In this document: piece by piece, positions 34,546 through 44,258 of the stretch
Numbering within the stretch: the first letter of the stretch is position 1
How the letters are laid out: every line of letters begins with the position of its first letter
Assembly: GCA_038230515.1 (NCBI GenBank)
Contig: JBBRND010000005.1
Location: forward strand, 117,714-181,713
DNA length: 64,000 nucleotides
Source: JAPLDB01 sp038230515
GTDB taxonomy: Bacteria; Bacteroidota; Bacteroidia; AKYH767-A; 2013-40CM-41-45
Direction: 5' to 3'
Program-made: the position numbers and the translations under genes
The notes under the pieces: generated by a model
The model's database searches: none
The model's input: the letters and a program-made list of their open reading frames with translations, nothing else
What the model was told of the DNA's origin: nothing

Positions 34546-36180
34546 TTACGCAAACTGAAACTTCTCTACATCAAATAATCCCTTATCGCTGAGTTTCAGA
34601 GATGGAATTACAAGGAGTGCCATAAAAGAAAGAGTCATGAACGGAGCGCGAAGTTTACAACCTAGTTGCTTTGCATGTTTATCAAGTTTTGAATAAGCAG
34701 TTCCTATGGTGATGCAATCTTTGTCGCTCATCAATCCTGCAATAGGCAAGGGGAGAAGCAGTTCATCGTGGCCATCAATAACACACAAGCCGCCTTTATT
34801 TTCAATAAGAAGATTTACTGCGCGGGCTAAATCTTCATCCGTAACTCCAACGGCAATTATGTTGTGAGAATCATGCGCAACACTACTCGCAATTGCTCCG
34901 CGTTTCAATCCGAAATTTTTTATGAATGCAATAGCTGGTTTTGCGTCTGAGTAACGATTGACCACTGCAATTTTGAGAATGTCTTCTTCAGCATTGCTGG
35001 TTAGAAATTTATTGGGCTGTTCATTGCCAACTGCCAATTGCCAACCGCTTACATGTATTTCGTTTGTGATCAGTTGTCCGTTTAAAGCTTCAATGACCCG
35101 AATATCTTTTCCTTCGTCACGAATTACAAAATCAGAAATACTTTTTGTTGTAGCATGGAAGTTGTTGATAGGTAAATGTTTTTTTTGAGGAAGAAAACTC
35201 TTTCCATCCTCAGCAACTTTTTCTCCGTTGATAAAAGTTTGAGTCACGTTCCATGATTTAATGCTTCGTACAACTATAAAATCTGCAGGATCTTTTTTGC
35301 GAAGTAATCCTATCGGAATGTTGTAATGAAGAACAGGATTCACGCAGGCAGCGAGTAGCACATCGTACATATCCTGTCCGCTTAAGATAGCGCGCTTTAC
35401 CAGTTCATTGATGTGTCCATTGATGAGATCGTCAGGATGCTTGTCATCACTGCAAAGCATAACCATTTTAGGGTATTCGCTAATGAGTGTATGCAGTGCA
35501 TCGAAATTTTTCGCTGCCGATCCTTCACGGATCAGAATTTTCATTCCGTGTTTTAATTTTTCGAGCGCCTCTTCTTTTGTAAAACATTCGTGATCTGTAG
35601 TAATTCCAGCAGCAATATATTTTTCTGCATCGCTTCCACGTAAGCCCGGAGCATGACCATCAATGGGCTTGTTGTATTTTTTTGCGAGAGAAATTTTCTT
35701 CAATACTTCTTCATCACCATGCAGCACTCCGGGATAGTTCATCATTTCTGCAAGATAAAAGATTCGATTATCGCGAAGCAGTGTTTCTACTTTTGAAGAG
35801 TCAAGAAGAGCGCCCGATGTTTCAAACGAAGTTGCTGGCACACAACTTGGCGCACCGAAGAAAAATTTCAGCTTGGCATCTTTTGCATCATCGAGCATGT
35901 AGTACACGCCTTCAAGTCCACATACGTTTGCAATTTCATGAGGATCGCTAACGGTGGCAACTGTGCCGTGGGTTAATGCAATTCTTGCAAACTCATTCGG
36001 AGTAAGCATGGAACTTTCAATATGAATGTGTGCGTCAATAAATCCCGGAAGAATGTATTGATCGGGGGCGGAAGTTTCTTTTTTTATCTCTGTAATCTTT
36101 CCATTCTCCCAACGCACGGAACCGCTGTAGATAATGCGGTTGAAGATGTCTATAATTTTGCCTGAAATGGAATTGCTCAT
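34546..36180 (-). CDS. ade: Adenine deaminase
   Basis: 544 residues. Amidohydrolase metal motif IDAHIHIESSMLTP near residues 49-62, THGTVATVSDPHEIANV, GHAPGLRG and CSDDKHPDD match the Ade family, which converts adenine to hypoxanthine using a binuclear metal centre. The C-terminal domain has SVAHDSHNIIAVG and FMTLSFMALLVIPSLKL, also typical. A three-unit heptanucleotide repeat at 35024-35044 adds WQLAVGNEQ in a surface-loop region. It could link to the AMP nucleosidase at 40.5 kb in purine salvage. Confidence 0.94.
   Translation of the reverse strand: MSNSISGKIIDIFNRIIYSGSVRWENGKITEIKKETSAPDQYILPGFIDAHIHIESSMLTPNEFARIALTHGTVATVSDPHEIANVCGLEGVYYMLDDAKDAKLKFFFGAPSCVPATSFETSGALLDSSKVETLLRDNRIFYLAEMMNYPGVLHGDEEVLKKISLAKKYNKPIDGHAPGLRGSDAEKYIAAGITTDHECFTKEEALEKLKHGMKILIREGSAAKNFDALHTLISEYPKMVMLCSDDKHPDDLINGHINELVKRAILSGQDMYDVLLAACVNPVLHYNIPIGLLRKKDPADFIVVRSIKSWNVTQTFINGEKVAEDGKSFLPQKKHLPINNFHATTKSISDFVIRDEGKDIRVIEALNGQLITNEIHVSGWQLAVGNEQPNKFLTSNAEEDILKIAVVNRYSDAKPAIAFIKNFGLKRGAIASSVAHDSHNIIAVGVTDEDLARAVNLLIENKGGLCVIDGHDELLLPLPIAGLMSDKDCITIGTAYSKLDKHAKQLGCKLRAPFMTLSFMALLVIPSLKLSDKGLFDVEKFQFA
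35024..35044. repeat. Heptanucleotide repeat (ttgccaa x3) inside ade
   Basis: ttgccaa, ctgccaa, ttgccaa in frame in the adenine deaminase gene. The total of 21 bases keeps the frame. Confidence 0.8.
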
Positions 36181-36300
36181 GAATTGCCTGCTGAATTATA
36201 GCATTTAAAAGCCGTTGTTTGGTTCATTATTCCTCATTGCTTCTTCGTTGTTGCTTTTTTTTCTATACTTGCCAAAGAAACTAATTAATATTTTAATCCA

Positions 36301-38166
36301 ATGAAGATACTCTACAAACTTTCACTACTAATTTTCATCATGTTGAATGCAGCATTTTTAAATTCTGCAAAAGCATGTTATGCAAACTTTAATCACACCA
36401 ATGCGTGTGTAGGAGACACTGTTTGGTTTTATGGTCTTGACATTAGTTCAGTCCACGTTTGGGATTTCGGTGATTCAACATCGAGCAATCCTAATCTTGC
36501 ATTTGATGACACTGCATATCATGTTTATACAACTGCAGGTACTTATTATGTAACTCACTTTGTAAACATTGGTGCAGAGTGGGCTTTCGAAACGCAGGTG
36601 ATCACGGTCGGTACAGATTGTTTTAATGCTGCTTTTAATTCACGCTGTGGTGGTTCGCTGTATGTGAATTTTCTGAACCAATCATCCGGAACAAATCTTT
36701 CCTATTCGTGGAATTTCGGTGAGCCATCTTCAGGTACGCTCGATACAAGTTCTGCAATGAATCCTTATCACACCTATTCAATAGCCGGAAATTATATAGT
36801 AACACTTATTATTGATAACGGTACCACTACCGATACATCAGTTCAGTCAATTGCTGTTGATACAAGTTGTATGAGTGCGTTCATTTCTTATCAATGGAAT
36901 CCTTGTGCGAATGACACAACTTTCTTTTATTACAACTTCACAGGAGTTACTTCAGTGTATTGGGATTTTGGTGATCCCGCTTCGGGCATCAATAATTATT
37001 CAACGCTTCTCCAACCTACACATATTTTTGCTTCGCCTGGAATTTATGTTGGCTCTGTAATTTTTACAAATGGAATTGAGACGGATACCCTTCCTGTCAT
37101 TACAAACGTTGTTGATTGCAGTGTGTGGCCAGGGGATGCGAATCGAGATGGCTATGTAACCGGAGAAGATTTTCTTGCTGTTGCACTTTATTACGGTGAC
37201 ACTGGAGCAGTACGCGCAGGGGCATCAACAAGTTTTGTTGCTCAAGCCGGACCCAATTGGGTGAATAGTGCAAACTTGGCTTATATGTATCTACAGGACT
37301 TGGTTGACAAAAAACATGCTGACTGCAATGGTGACGGAACAGTTAACGCTGCTGACTTCACAGCCGTAGCTCAAAACTTTGGAATGAGTCACGCACAGCA
37401 CAACACACTTTCTTCAATGATGGTTACTTCTGCTGCCGATCCGCAATTGTCATTGGAACTTCCTTCAACAGTTTCAAACTCTTCCTCCATTGCGGCCGAT
37501 CTTAATTATGGAGATTCAATTTTGCATACTCCCATTTACGGAGTTTGCATTTACGTTGAGTACGATCCTTCGCAGGTTGATGCAAGCAGCATTTTAGTTG
37601 ACTTTTCCAATTCTTTCCTCGACAGCATTAGTGTTTCAAATCTTATCACGTTTTCATATAATGATGTAGTGAACAACCGTATCATTATTGTTGAAGCGAG
37701 AACTGATCATAATGGGATGAACAACTTCGGAAGTCTTGCGCACATTACTTTCAATTCTGCACCAGGATATACAGGAATGCTTGCTCTTCACATTGCTTCT
37801 GATTCAAAAGTAATGTCGAACAGTGTTTATCTTGGCGGCACGTATGGTAGTGTTCAGAATTTTTTCAAAGTGAATACTGACGATGCAAGTACTCAAGTGA
37901 TACTTGGCGTGATTGAAAATAATCTGAATGATTTTATTTCCGTTTATCCTTCTCCAGCAAGAAACTTTGTTCATCTCAACGTGAGAAATACAAATGAAAA
38001 TTATTCGGTGAAGATCGTTGATGCCACAGGAAGAATTCTTTCAGAGAAATTTCCGGTTACTAATCATCAGCTTATTGATATAAGAGATATTTCAGATGGG
38101 TTTTATTTTATTGAAGTAACAGGCAACGATTGGAAATATAATTCGCGGTTTGTAATTGCGAAATAG
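36301..38166 (+). CDS. Secreted PKD-domain protein with dockerin-like repeats and T9SS domain
   Basis: 621 residues. A signal peptide ends near SAKAC. Three PKD-type domains follow (VWDFGDSTSSNP, SWNFGEPSSG, YWDFGDPASG, each with the Asp-Phe-Gly turn) to about residue 270. Two EF-hand-like loops, GDANRDGYVTGEDF and DCNGDGTVNAADF, resemble a dockerin type I pair and should bind calcium. A cohesin-like beta region and a T9SS domain (VYPSPARNFVHL ... GFYFIEV ... FVIAK) complete it. It may assemble with other surface proteins; no cohesin partner is identified. Confidence 0.85.
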   Translation: MKILYKLSLLIFIMLNAAFLNSAKACYANFNHTNACVGDTVWFYGLDISSVHVWDFGDSTSSNPNLAFDDTAYHVYTTAGTYYVTHFVNIGAEWAFETQVITVGTDCFNAAFNSRCGGSLYVNFLNQSSGTNLSYSWNFGEPSSGTLDTSSAMNPYHTYSIAGNYIVTLIIDNGTTTDTSVQSIAVDTSCMSAFISYQWNPCANDTTFFYYNFTGVTSVYWDFGDPASGINNYSTLLQPTHIFASPGIYVGSVIFTNGIETDTLPVITNVVDCSVWPGDANRDGYVTGEDFLAVALYYGDTGAVRAGASTSFVAQAGPNWVNSANLAYMYLQDLVDKKHADCNGDGTVNAADFTAVAQNFGMSHAQHNTLSSMMVTSAADPQLSLELPSTVSNSSSIAADLNYGDSILHTPIYGVCIYVEYDPSQVDASSILVDFSNSFLDSISVSNLITFSYNDVVNNRIIIVEARTDHNGMNNFGSLAHITFNSAPGYTGMLALHIASDSKVMSNSVYLGGTYGSVQNFFKVNTDDASTQVILGVIENNLNDFISVYPSPARNFVHLNVRNTNENYSVKIVDATGRILSEKFPVTNHQLIDIRDISDGFYFIEVTGNDWKYNSRFVIAK

Positions 38167-38218
38167 GAAGACAGCTAATTAACAGAAGGCTGGAAGAGTG
38201 GATGGCGCTAATTTTGAA

Positions 38219-38646
38219 ATGAAAAGTATTTCCATTATCTTTTTCATAGTTCTGCTCTCAACATTCAATTGCCGGAATAAACCTGGTTCATCAAAATTTT
38301 GTTCTGATGATTGCGATTCTTCGAAGAAAACCTCCCTCGCATGCAAACTAACTTCTCCTGAACTTCAACTGAGAAAAGCTACAGTACTTGAAAGTCTGAA
38401 AAGAAAAATTATTTAGAGAAGGAAGTGTCAAACGGATATGCCTTTCAGTTTGCCGGAACCGATTCTGTAATCGATGAACTTGCTGCTTTCATTAAAAGCG
38501 AACTAGAATGTTGCGATTTCTTTACATTCCAACTGAAAGTTAGTGGAGATGCAAGTATAGTGTGGCTTGAACTTGAGGGGTCACCCGAAGCCAAATCATT
38601 CATAAAATCTGAAATGGGGTTGACTTCACAAAAGGGAAGTCAATAA
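38219..38646 (+). pseudogene. Small lipoprotein gene with a frameshift in an A-run
   Basis: The first frame gives MKSISIIFFIVLLSTFNC (lipoprotein signal), a Cys-containing segment and LTSPELQLRKATVLESLKRKII-stop at 38414. The second frame, from about 38404, continues YLEKEVSNGYAFQFAGTDSV and ELECCDFFTFQL, which fits the same protein. One extra A in the A-run at 38404-38408 joins them. The intact protein of about 140 residues would be a periplasmic or outer-membrane lipoprotein with a CC motif; I do not know its function. Homopolymer sequencing error is a real alternative to mutation. Confidence 0.65.
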
Positions 38647-38767
38647 AAAGATTTGGAAGTGTAAAATTGTTCTATACATTTGCCGTCAATCATGTAAATC
38701 AGTCCTCCTGTTGTGACGCTATTGCCATTGCAGTTTTACTGGTTACATCTAAATCAATTGTTATAAG

Positions 38768-39094
38768 ATGAATATTTACGTTGGTAATTTAAGCTTTCGT
38801 GCTACTGATGATGGTCTTCGTGATCTTTTCACAGAATTCGGAGAAGTAACCTCCGCGAAAATTATGATGGACAAGATGTCCGGACGTTCCAAAGGTTTTG
38901 GTTTTGTTGACATGTCTGATGATAGTGCTGCCAATGCAGCCATCAGCGCGCTCAACGACCGCGACTATATGGATCGCAAGTTAAAAGTGAACGAAGCGCG
39001 TCCTCGCACTGAAGGCGACCGTCCACGCAGATCCTTTAACCGAGGTGGAAGCGGTGGTGGTGGCTACGGTGGTGGTGGCGGCAACCGTTACTAA
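38768..39094 (+). CDS. RRM RNA-binding protein
   Basis: 108 residues. RNP2 motif IYVGNL at 3-8 and RNP1 motif KGFGFVDM at about 43-50 define an RNA-recognition motif. The tail is Arg- then Gly-rich (SGGGGYGGGGGNRY). Small RRM proteins of this kind bind single-stranded RNA and are often cold- or stress-induced; the 120-base region upstream could be a structured leader. Confidence 0.93.
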   Translation: MNIYVGNLSFRATDDGLRDLFTEFGEVTSAKIMMDKMSGRSKGFGFVDMSDDSAANAAISALNDRDYMDRKLKVNEARPRTEGDRPRRSFNRGGSGGGGYGGGGGNRY

Positions 39095-39118
39095 AAACTT
39101 TCTCGCATAAAGTTCTCT

Positions 39119-39156
39119 CCTCTTTCTCGCAAGGAAAGGGGCTTTCTTGTTTTTTG
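39119..39156 (+). terminator. Probable terminator after the RRM gene
   Basis: Stem cctcttt/aaagggg (one G-T pair) followed by ctttcttgtttttt. The remaining 200 bases to rpe contain no gene or repeat that I can see. Confidence 0.5.
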
Positions 39157-39359
39157 AATTTTTTTAATTGTGGTTTTCTGTTGCCGATTTTTTTATATTA
39201 CTTACACGTTATTTTAGTTTACATATTTTTCAATGCATATTTTTGTAACAGATAATCTATCCACTTTAAACTTTCTTTGAAGAAAAATTGTGAAGAAATT
39301 GAAACCTGAATCTTCTCATTACTTTTGTCCTTCGCTCGCGCACTTGTAGAACTTATAAT

Positions 39360-40013
39360 ATGTCCGTTATAATTGCTCCTTCAATTTTATCAGCCGATTT
39401 TGCAAACCTTCAGCGCGATGTGGAAATGCTTAACAGCAGCTGGGCAGATTGGCTGCATGTAGATGTGATGGACGGAGTATTTGTTCCCAATATTTCTTTC
39501 GGGTTACCAGTAATCTCCGCCATAAAAAAATATGCGACCAAACCACTCGATGTCCACCTTATGATCGTGCAGCCCGAGCGCTATGTGCAACAGTTTAAAG
39601 ATGCGGGTGCCGATATACTAACTGTACACTATGAAGCCAGCACCCATCTTCACCGCACCATTCAAATGATAAACGCTGCAGGTATGATGGCAGGAGTAGC
39701 CATCAACCCACATACCTCCGCACACCTTCTCGAAGATATAATTGCGGACATAGACCTCGTATGCATGATGAGTGTGAACCCCGGCTTTGGCGGGCAAAAA
39801 TTTATTGAGAATACCTACGCGAAAATTTCTGCACTCAAAGAAATTATCCTCAGAAGAAATTCAAAAGCAAAAATTGAAATTGACGGAGGCGTAGATATAA
39901 TTAATGCCCCCACGCTGATTAAAACAGGAGCCGATGTACTTGTAGCAGGCAACACTGTTTTTTCCTCAATCAACCCGAAGGAAACTATTTCGAAGTTGAA
40001 GGATGCTGGTTAG
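39360..40013 (+). CDS. rpe: Ribulose-phosphate 3-epimerase
   Basis: 217 residues. APSILSADFANLQRDVEML, HVDVMDGVFVPNISFG, LDVHLMIVQPERY, MSVNPGFGGQKF and IEIDGGVD are the conserved blocks of this TIM-barrel enzyme, with the metal-binding His and Asp residues present. It interconverts ribulose 5-phosphate and xylulose 5-phosphate in the pentose phosphate pathway. Confidence 0.96.
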   Translation: MSVIIAPSILSADFANLQRDVEMLNSSWADWLHVDVMDGVFVPNISFGLPVISAIKKYATKPLDVHLMIVQPERYVQQFKDAGADILTVHYEASTHLHRTIQMINAAGMMAGVAINPHTSAHLLEDIIADIDLVCMMSVNPGFGGQKFIENTYAKISALKEIILRRNSKAKIEIDGGVDIINAPTLIKTGADVLVAGNTVFSSINPKETISKLKDAG

Positions 40014-40034
40014 ATATTTACTATTATTGACTGG

Positions 40035-40496
40035 TTAAAACTCTTCAAACCTAGGCACCTCTTTCAAAAATTCATATCGCTGCTTTTCATGATTCATTGT
40101 GCAGCACACGGTTTGCAATCCGTTGGTAAGAACAAAATAATTTACATCAAGAGAAAGATTGTAACGAGCTGCCTGATCAAAAACTTTTTGGGTAATTTTT
40201 ACTTTGGGCGCTTTGCATTCTGCAAGTAAAACCTTTTTCATTTGTTTGTTGTAAACCAAGACATCTGTTCTTCTGTCAAGAAGGTTTACTCTTATGCTTT
40301 TCTCTACCGCAATTAAACTTTTTGGAACATTTTTCTCTGTCACAAAGTAGTGAAGCAAATGTTGCCTCACCCATTCTTCAGGAGTTAGCCAAACGTATTT
40401 CCTCCTGATGATGTCAAATATTTTAGAACTTTGTGCACCATCGGTTATACTGATTTTTAAAGAATACGAAGGGAAATTAAGTTTGGGTAATTGCAC
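40035..40496 (-). CDS. HsdR-N-domain (PD-(D/E)xK) protein
   Basis: 153 residues, probably from the GTG at 40496. RRKYVWLTPEEWVRQHLLHYF precedes a nuclease-like core: Asp78 (RRTDVLV) and Glu93-Cys-Lys95 (LLAECKAP), a PD-(D/E)xK arrangement of the type I restriction HsdR N-terminal domain. No methylase, specificity or helicase gene is nearby, so it is not a restriction system. A stand-alone protein of this size is common near holA in Bacteroidota. It is divergent from amn with 26 bases between starts. Confidence 0.85.
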   Translation of the reverse strand: MQLPKLNFPSYSLKISITDGAQSSKIFDIIRRKYVWLTPEEWVRQHLLHYFVTEKNVPKSLIAVEKSIRVNLLDRRTDVLVYNKQMKKVLLAECKAPKVKITQKVFDQAARYNLSLDVNYFVLTNGLQTVCCTMNHEKQRYEFLKEVPRFEEF

Positions 40497-40522
40497 AAGA
40501 AAATTTTTGCTAAAGATATTCT

Positions 40523-41293
40523 ATGAATACTAAAAAAGAAATTGTTGACAACTGGCTGCCAAGATACACGAGCACGGAGTTGAAAAATTTTGGCAAATAT
40601 ATTCTGCTTACCAACTTCAACCACTACGTGAAGTTGTTTGCAGAATGGAATGGTGTGGAATTAAAAGGTGCAGACAAGCCCATGCCGAATGCCACCCATA
40701 AAGGAATTACCATTATCAATTTCGGAATCGGTAGCCCGAATGCTGCACTGGTGATGGATTTGCTGAGTGCCATACAACCGAAGGCAGCGCTCTTTCTCGG
40801 CAAATGCGGTGGATTGAAAAAGAAAAACAAGCTTGGTGATCTCATTCTTCCTATCGCTGCGATACGAGGAGAAGGAACTAGCAATGATTATTTGCCGAAA
40901 GAAATTCCTGCGCTGCCTGCTTTCAGTTTGCAGAAAGCGGTGAGCACAACCATTCGCAATCACAACAAAGATTACTGGACGGGCACTGTATTTTCTACCA
41001 ACCGCAGAGTGTGGGAGCACGACAAAGAGTTTAAAAAATACTTAGAGATAACACGCTGCATGGCGATTGACATGGAGACAGCAAGTATCTTCATTGCAGG
41101 CTTTGCAAACAAAATTCCATCAGGTGCCTTGCTCCTTGTATCCGATCAACCGATGATTTCAACAGGGGTAAAAACTGCAAGGAGCGATAAACAGGTAACC
41201 GAAAAATTTGTTGACTTACATCTGCGCATCGGGATTGACTCGCTCAATGAACTTATCAACAACGGAAATACGGTGAAGCACTTGAGGTTTTGA
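40523..41293 (+). CDS. amn: AMP nucleosidase
   Basis: 256 residues. EIVDNWLPRYTSTELKNFGKYILLTNFNHYV, INFGIGSPNAALVMDLLSAI, FLGKCGGLKKKNKLGDLILP, IDMETASIFIAGF and LLVSDQPMI are characteristic of the short Bacteroidota AMP nucleosidase, related to nucleoside phosphorylases. It cleaves AMP to adenine and ribose 5-phosphate; adenine could then be used by the adenine deaminase at 34.5 kb. The next gene starts 18 bases later. Confidence 0.92.
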   Translation: MNTKKEIVDNWLPRYTSTELKNFGKYILLTNFNHYVKLFAEWNGVELKGADKPMPNATHKGITIINFGIGSPNAALVMDLLSAIQPKAALFLGKCGGLKKKNKLGDLILPIAAIRGEGTSNDYLPKEIPALPAFSLQKAVSTTIRNHNKDYWTGTVFSTNRRVWEHDKEFKKYLEITRCMAIDMETASIFIAGFANKIPSGALLLVSDQPMISTGVKTARSDKQVTEKFVDLHLRIGIDSLNELINNGNTVKHLRF

Positions 41294-41311
41294 AAATCAC
41301 GAATAATACAA

Positions 41312-41746
41312 ATGCGCATCTGGTCCTTACATCCAAAATATTTAGATACGAAGGGATTAGTTGCACTTTGGCGCGAAACACTTTTGGCAAAGCATGTATT
41401 AGAAGGTAAAACGAAGGGGTACAAAAATCATCCGCAACTTTTTCGGTTTAAGAATTCAGAAAAACCACTCGATGCAATCAATCAATATCTAAGTTCTGTT
41501 TATGAGGAGGCAGTAAGAAGAGAATATCATTTCGACATTCGTAAATTTAATCGCCCTCGAAAACCTGTACAGCTTTCCGTAACTCAGGGGCAGTTTGACT
41601 ATGAACTAAAACATCTGATGAAGAAACTCAAATTGCGCGATTCTAAATTATTCAGAGAGCTGAAAAAAATAAAACCAACAGAGCCGCATCCTCTTTTTAC
41701 AATTATAGAAGGAACCATTGAACAATGGGAAGTGGGAGCCGATTAG
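41312..41746 (+). CDS. Pyrimidine-dimer DNA glycosylase-like protein
   Basis: 144 residues. MRIWSLHPKYLDTKGLVALWRETLLAKHVL and GYKNHPQLFRF are typical of the DenV-like family related to T4 endonuclease V, which removes UV-induced pyrimidine dimers and nicks the strand. It follows amn closely and probably shares its transcript; holA starts 76 bases after the stop. Confidence 0.88.
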   Translation: MRIWSLHPKYLDTKGLVALWRETLLAKHVLEGKTKGYKNHPQLFRFKNSEKPLDAINQYLSSVYEEAVRREYHFDIRKFNRPRKPVQLSVTQGQFDYELKHLMKKLKLRDSKLFRELKKIKPTEPHPLFTIIEGTIEQWEVGAD

Positions 41747-41822
41747 TCTTTTCACTGTTGAAAAAAACTTCTTCTCCTTTTCTTCTTCATTCGCTTCCCT
41801 CTCCTACCTTCGCCCAATCGCA

Positions 41823-42854
41823 ATGAGTTACGAGAAAATCAAACAGGACTTAAAGAACAGGATTTATCATCCCGTTTATTTTTTGTGCGGTGATGAACCG
41901 TATTATATTGATTTGATTTCAGATAACATTGAGAAAAATGTTTTAAGCGATGCGGAAAAAGAATTTAATCAAACCGTTCTGTATGGAAAGGAAGTAGATG
42001 TACCTACGCTAATCAGCTACTCTAAGCGCTACCCAATGATGAGCAATCACCAGGTTATTATTGTAAAAGAAGCGCAGGACATTAAGAATCTTATCGCTAA
42101 AGAAAGTAAAGAGACAGATGAGAAAAATTTTCTGCTTGATTATGTGAAGCAGCCACAGAAGTCAACCATTCTTGTGTTCTGCTACAAATATAAATCGCTG
42201 GACAAGCGCACTAAGACAGGAAAAGAATTAGAGAAACATGCGCTCGTGTTTGAATCTAAAAAATTGTACGAGGATAAAATTCCTGATTGGATCAGCGATT
42301 ATGTCCGTTCGCGCGAACAACGCATCAATCCGAAGGCGGCTGTTATGATTGCAGAATATCTTGGCAGAGACCTAAGTAAAATTGCAAACGAGATTGAAAA
42401 ACTTTTTCTCAATCTGAAACCGAAAACTGAAATTGATCTTGAACTGGTGGAGAACAACATCGGCATCAGCAAGGAGTTTAATATTTTCGAATTGCAGGCG
42501 GCACTCGGACGGAGAAATATTTTAAAGGCAAATCAGATTCTGAATTATTTCGGAGCTAACCAGAAAACAAACCCAATTGTGCTTACTATTCCGCAGCTTC
42601 ATTCATACTTTCTTAAAATACTAACCTACCATCGCCTTCCTATAAAAGGCAAGAATGAAGTGGCAGGAGCGCTCGGAGTGAATCCATACTTCGTTGGTGA
42701 TTACGAAGCCGCAGCAAAAGTTTATCCCGAACAAAAAGTGGTGAACGTTATTTCTCTTCTCCGCGATTACGACATGAAATCGAAAGGAGTTGGCTCAGCG
42801 ACAATGGGAGAAGGCGAACTTTTGAAGGAATTGGTTTATAAAATACTACACTAA
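41823..42854 (+). CDS. holA: DNA polymerase III subunit delta
   Basis: 343 residues from ATG 41823; the frame opens earlier but MSYEKIKQDL is the natural start. YHPVYFLCGDEPYYIDLISDNI, KRYPMMSNHQVIIVKEAQ and IGISKEFNIFELQAALGRRN are the characteristic delta-subunit blocks. Delta opens the sliding clamp as part of the clamp loader. The N-terminal AAA-like fold lacks a Walker A motif, as expected. Confidence 0.93.
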   Translation: MSYEKIKQDLKNRIYHPVYFLCGDEPYYIDLISDNIEKNVLSDAEKEFNQTVLYGKEVDVPTLISYSKRYPMMSNHQVIIVKEAQDIKNLIAKESKETDEKNFLLDYVKQPQKSTILVFCYKYKSLDKRTKTGKELEKHALVFESKKLYEDKIPDWISDYVRSREQRINPKAAVMIAEYLGRDLSKIANEIEKLFLNLKPKTEIDLELVENNIGISKEFNIFELQAALGRRNILKANQILNYFGANQKTNPIVLTIPQLHSYFLKILTYHRLPIKGKNEVAGALGVNPYFVGDYEAAAKVYPEQKVVNVISLLRDYDMKSKGVGSATMGEGELLKELVYKILH

Positions 42855-42855
42855 T

Positions 42856-43323
42856 CTATTTCACAACCTTCACCAATTGAAATATCGTGAACATGTGATG
42901 CGCTTCGTGCAGAAGAAAAAACTCGAGCCAGTCAGCAACATTTAATCTTCCGAAGCGGGGATGAATGCCAATGCGTTTCAAATGATTTCCCGGAATTGAA
43001 TTTGCGAAAGAAAATATTTTCATTCTTTCATTTTGAACTGAAGAAAGAAGTCCGTTCGTTTTCATTTCTTGCCATTGCGGAAATTCAGAGTCATTCTCTG
43101 CTATGTAACGCGGAAAGGTTTGCTCCTCTTCCGAAATAATTTTCTGAAGTCGTTCCTGAAAAACAATATTGTATCTCGCTAGATGCGCAATGTTATCATG
43201 CGCACTCCATTTACCGGGCGCAGGATGAAAAGCAATTCGTGTTTCATCAGCACCTGAAATAATTTCTGTGATGGATTTATGTTGTGATGACAGGCGGTCG
43301 AGAATTGAAGCTGAAAGTATCAT
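42856..43323 (-). CDS. DinB-family protein
   Basis: 155 residues with a four-helix DinB pattern: WSAHDNIAHLARYNIVFQERL holds the first metal His and HEAHHMFTIFQLV the last two. DinB-like proteins are metal-dependent thiol transferase-like folds induced by damage or of unknown role. Its start overlaps the end of the upstream membrane protein gene by 4 bases. It is convergent with holA (one base apart). Confidence 0.88.
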   Translation of the reverse strand: MILSASILDRLSSQHKSITEIISGADETRIAFHPAPGKWSAHDNIAHLARYNIVFQERLQKIISEEEQTFPRYIAENDSEFPQWQEMKTNGLLSSVQNERMKIFSFANSIPGNHLKRIGIHPRFGRLNVADWLEFFLLHEAHHMFTIFQLVKVVK

Positions 43324-43655
43324 TTGTTTTTAAGATTGATGAGTAACCAGATTAATGCAATAAGATGAAGTGCAATAGTGATAACAGACGGTAGAATTTT
43401 AAAGATAAGAGCACAATAACCAAGAATGAAAATCGCAGTTGCTATGGAAATATAAAACGCCCATTGTTCTCCTCTTTCAATTCCGCGAAAGCTCAGTATG
43501 AAAAATATTCCTGCGAAAATGAGAATGTGTCCTTCAATCATCAGCCGGATTAATTCTTTGTCGAACGGCCTTCGCTCTTTCAGTATAAACACATCGTGCA
43601 GAATTCCATTGGCAAGGCACCAGATGCCGGCAAAGAGAATGTAAAAGGACAACAT
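43320..43655 (-). CDS. Hypothetical four-helix membrane protein
   Basis: 111 residues from ATG 43655 (MLSFYILFAGIWCLANGIL). Four hydrophobic segments are visible with short polar loops (HDVFILKERRPFDKELIR between the first two). The family is common beside DinB-like genes but the function is unknown. It is translationally coupled to the following DinB gene (ATGA overlap). Confidence 0.72.
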   Translation of the reverse strand: MLSFYILFAGIWCLANGILHDVFILKERRPFDKELIRLMIEGHILIFAGIFFILSFRGIERGEQWAFYISIATAIFILGYCALIFKILPSVITIALHLIALIWLLINLKNK

Positions 43656-43746
43656 GCTGTTCACGATGATAAAAGTAAAGCAAAAAATTGGATGGTATAT
43701 TTTATTTTTTCTATTTTCACGGAGAAAATAAAAACAGAAACTATTG

Positions 43747-44199
43747 ATGAAGAAAAATATTCTGCAGCCGAAAGTAAAAACCGATCTCATTTCAAGAGTA
43801 GGAGAAATTTCTCCGCAGGCAACGCGTAAGTTTGGAAGAATGAGTGTGAGCCAGATGCTCGCACATCAGAATGAAGCGTTACAGGTTACGTATGGAGAAA
43901 TACGTCCTGCTCCGCGAGGCAATTTTTTTCTGAAACAATTCCTACGCATTTTTATTCTTAATACGGACATGCCTTCGCCTCCTGAAAAGGCGGTTACATT
44001 TACAGAGATTGATCAGGTGTTGAAGAAAATTTCTCCTGATTTTGAAACAGAGAAAAAGAAACTGCTTAAGTACATTCAGAACTTTCCATCACAAACGTTG
44101 CAAGAAAGAAATCCTTTGCTCGGAAAAATGAGCGAGAAGAATTGGGGGCGGCTTATGTTCACGCATATTGATCATCACCTGAAACAATTCAATGCTTAA
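43747..44199 (+). CDS. DUF1569-family (DinB-like) protein
   Basis: 150 residues from ATG 43747. FGRMSVSQMLAHQNEALQV near the start and WGRLMFTHIDHHLKQF at the end give the metal-binding His pattern of DUF1569, a branch of the DinB superfamily. Function unknown. It is divergent from the membrane protein gene. Confidence 0.8.
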   Translation: MKKNILQPKVKTDLISRVGEISPQATRKFGRMSVSQMLAHQNEALQVTYGEIRPAPRGNFFLKQFLRIFILNTDMPSPPEKAVTFTEIDQVLKKISPDFETEKKKLLKYIQNFPSQTLQERNPLLGKMSEKNWGRLMFTHIDHHLKQFNA

Positions 44200-44258
44200 C
44201 TGGCGGACTTTAATTAGAATTTCATGTAGATGCTTAACTTGCGTTGTAAATTTGAATT

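Noticed and set aside
40035..40496. Restriction-modification system
   Set aside because: Only an HsdR N-terminal-like domain is present; there is no helicase, methylase or specificity subunit, and the neighbours are housekeeping genes.
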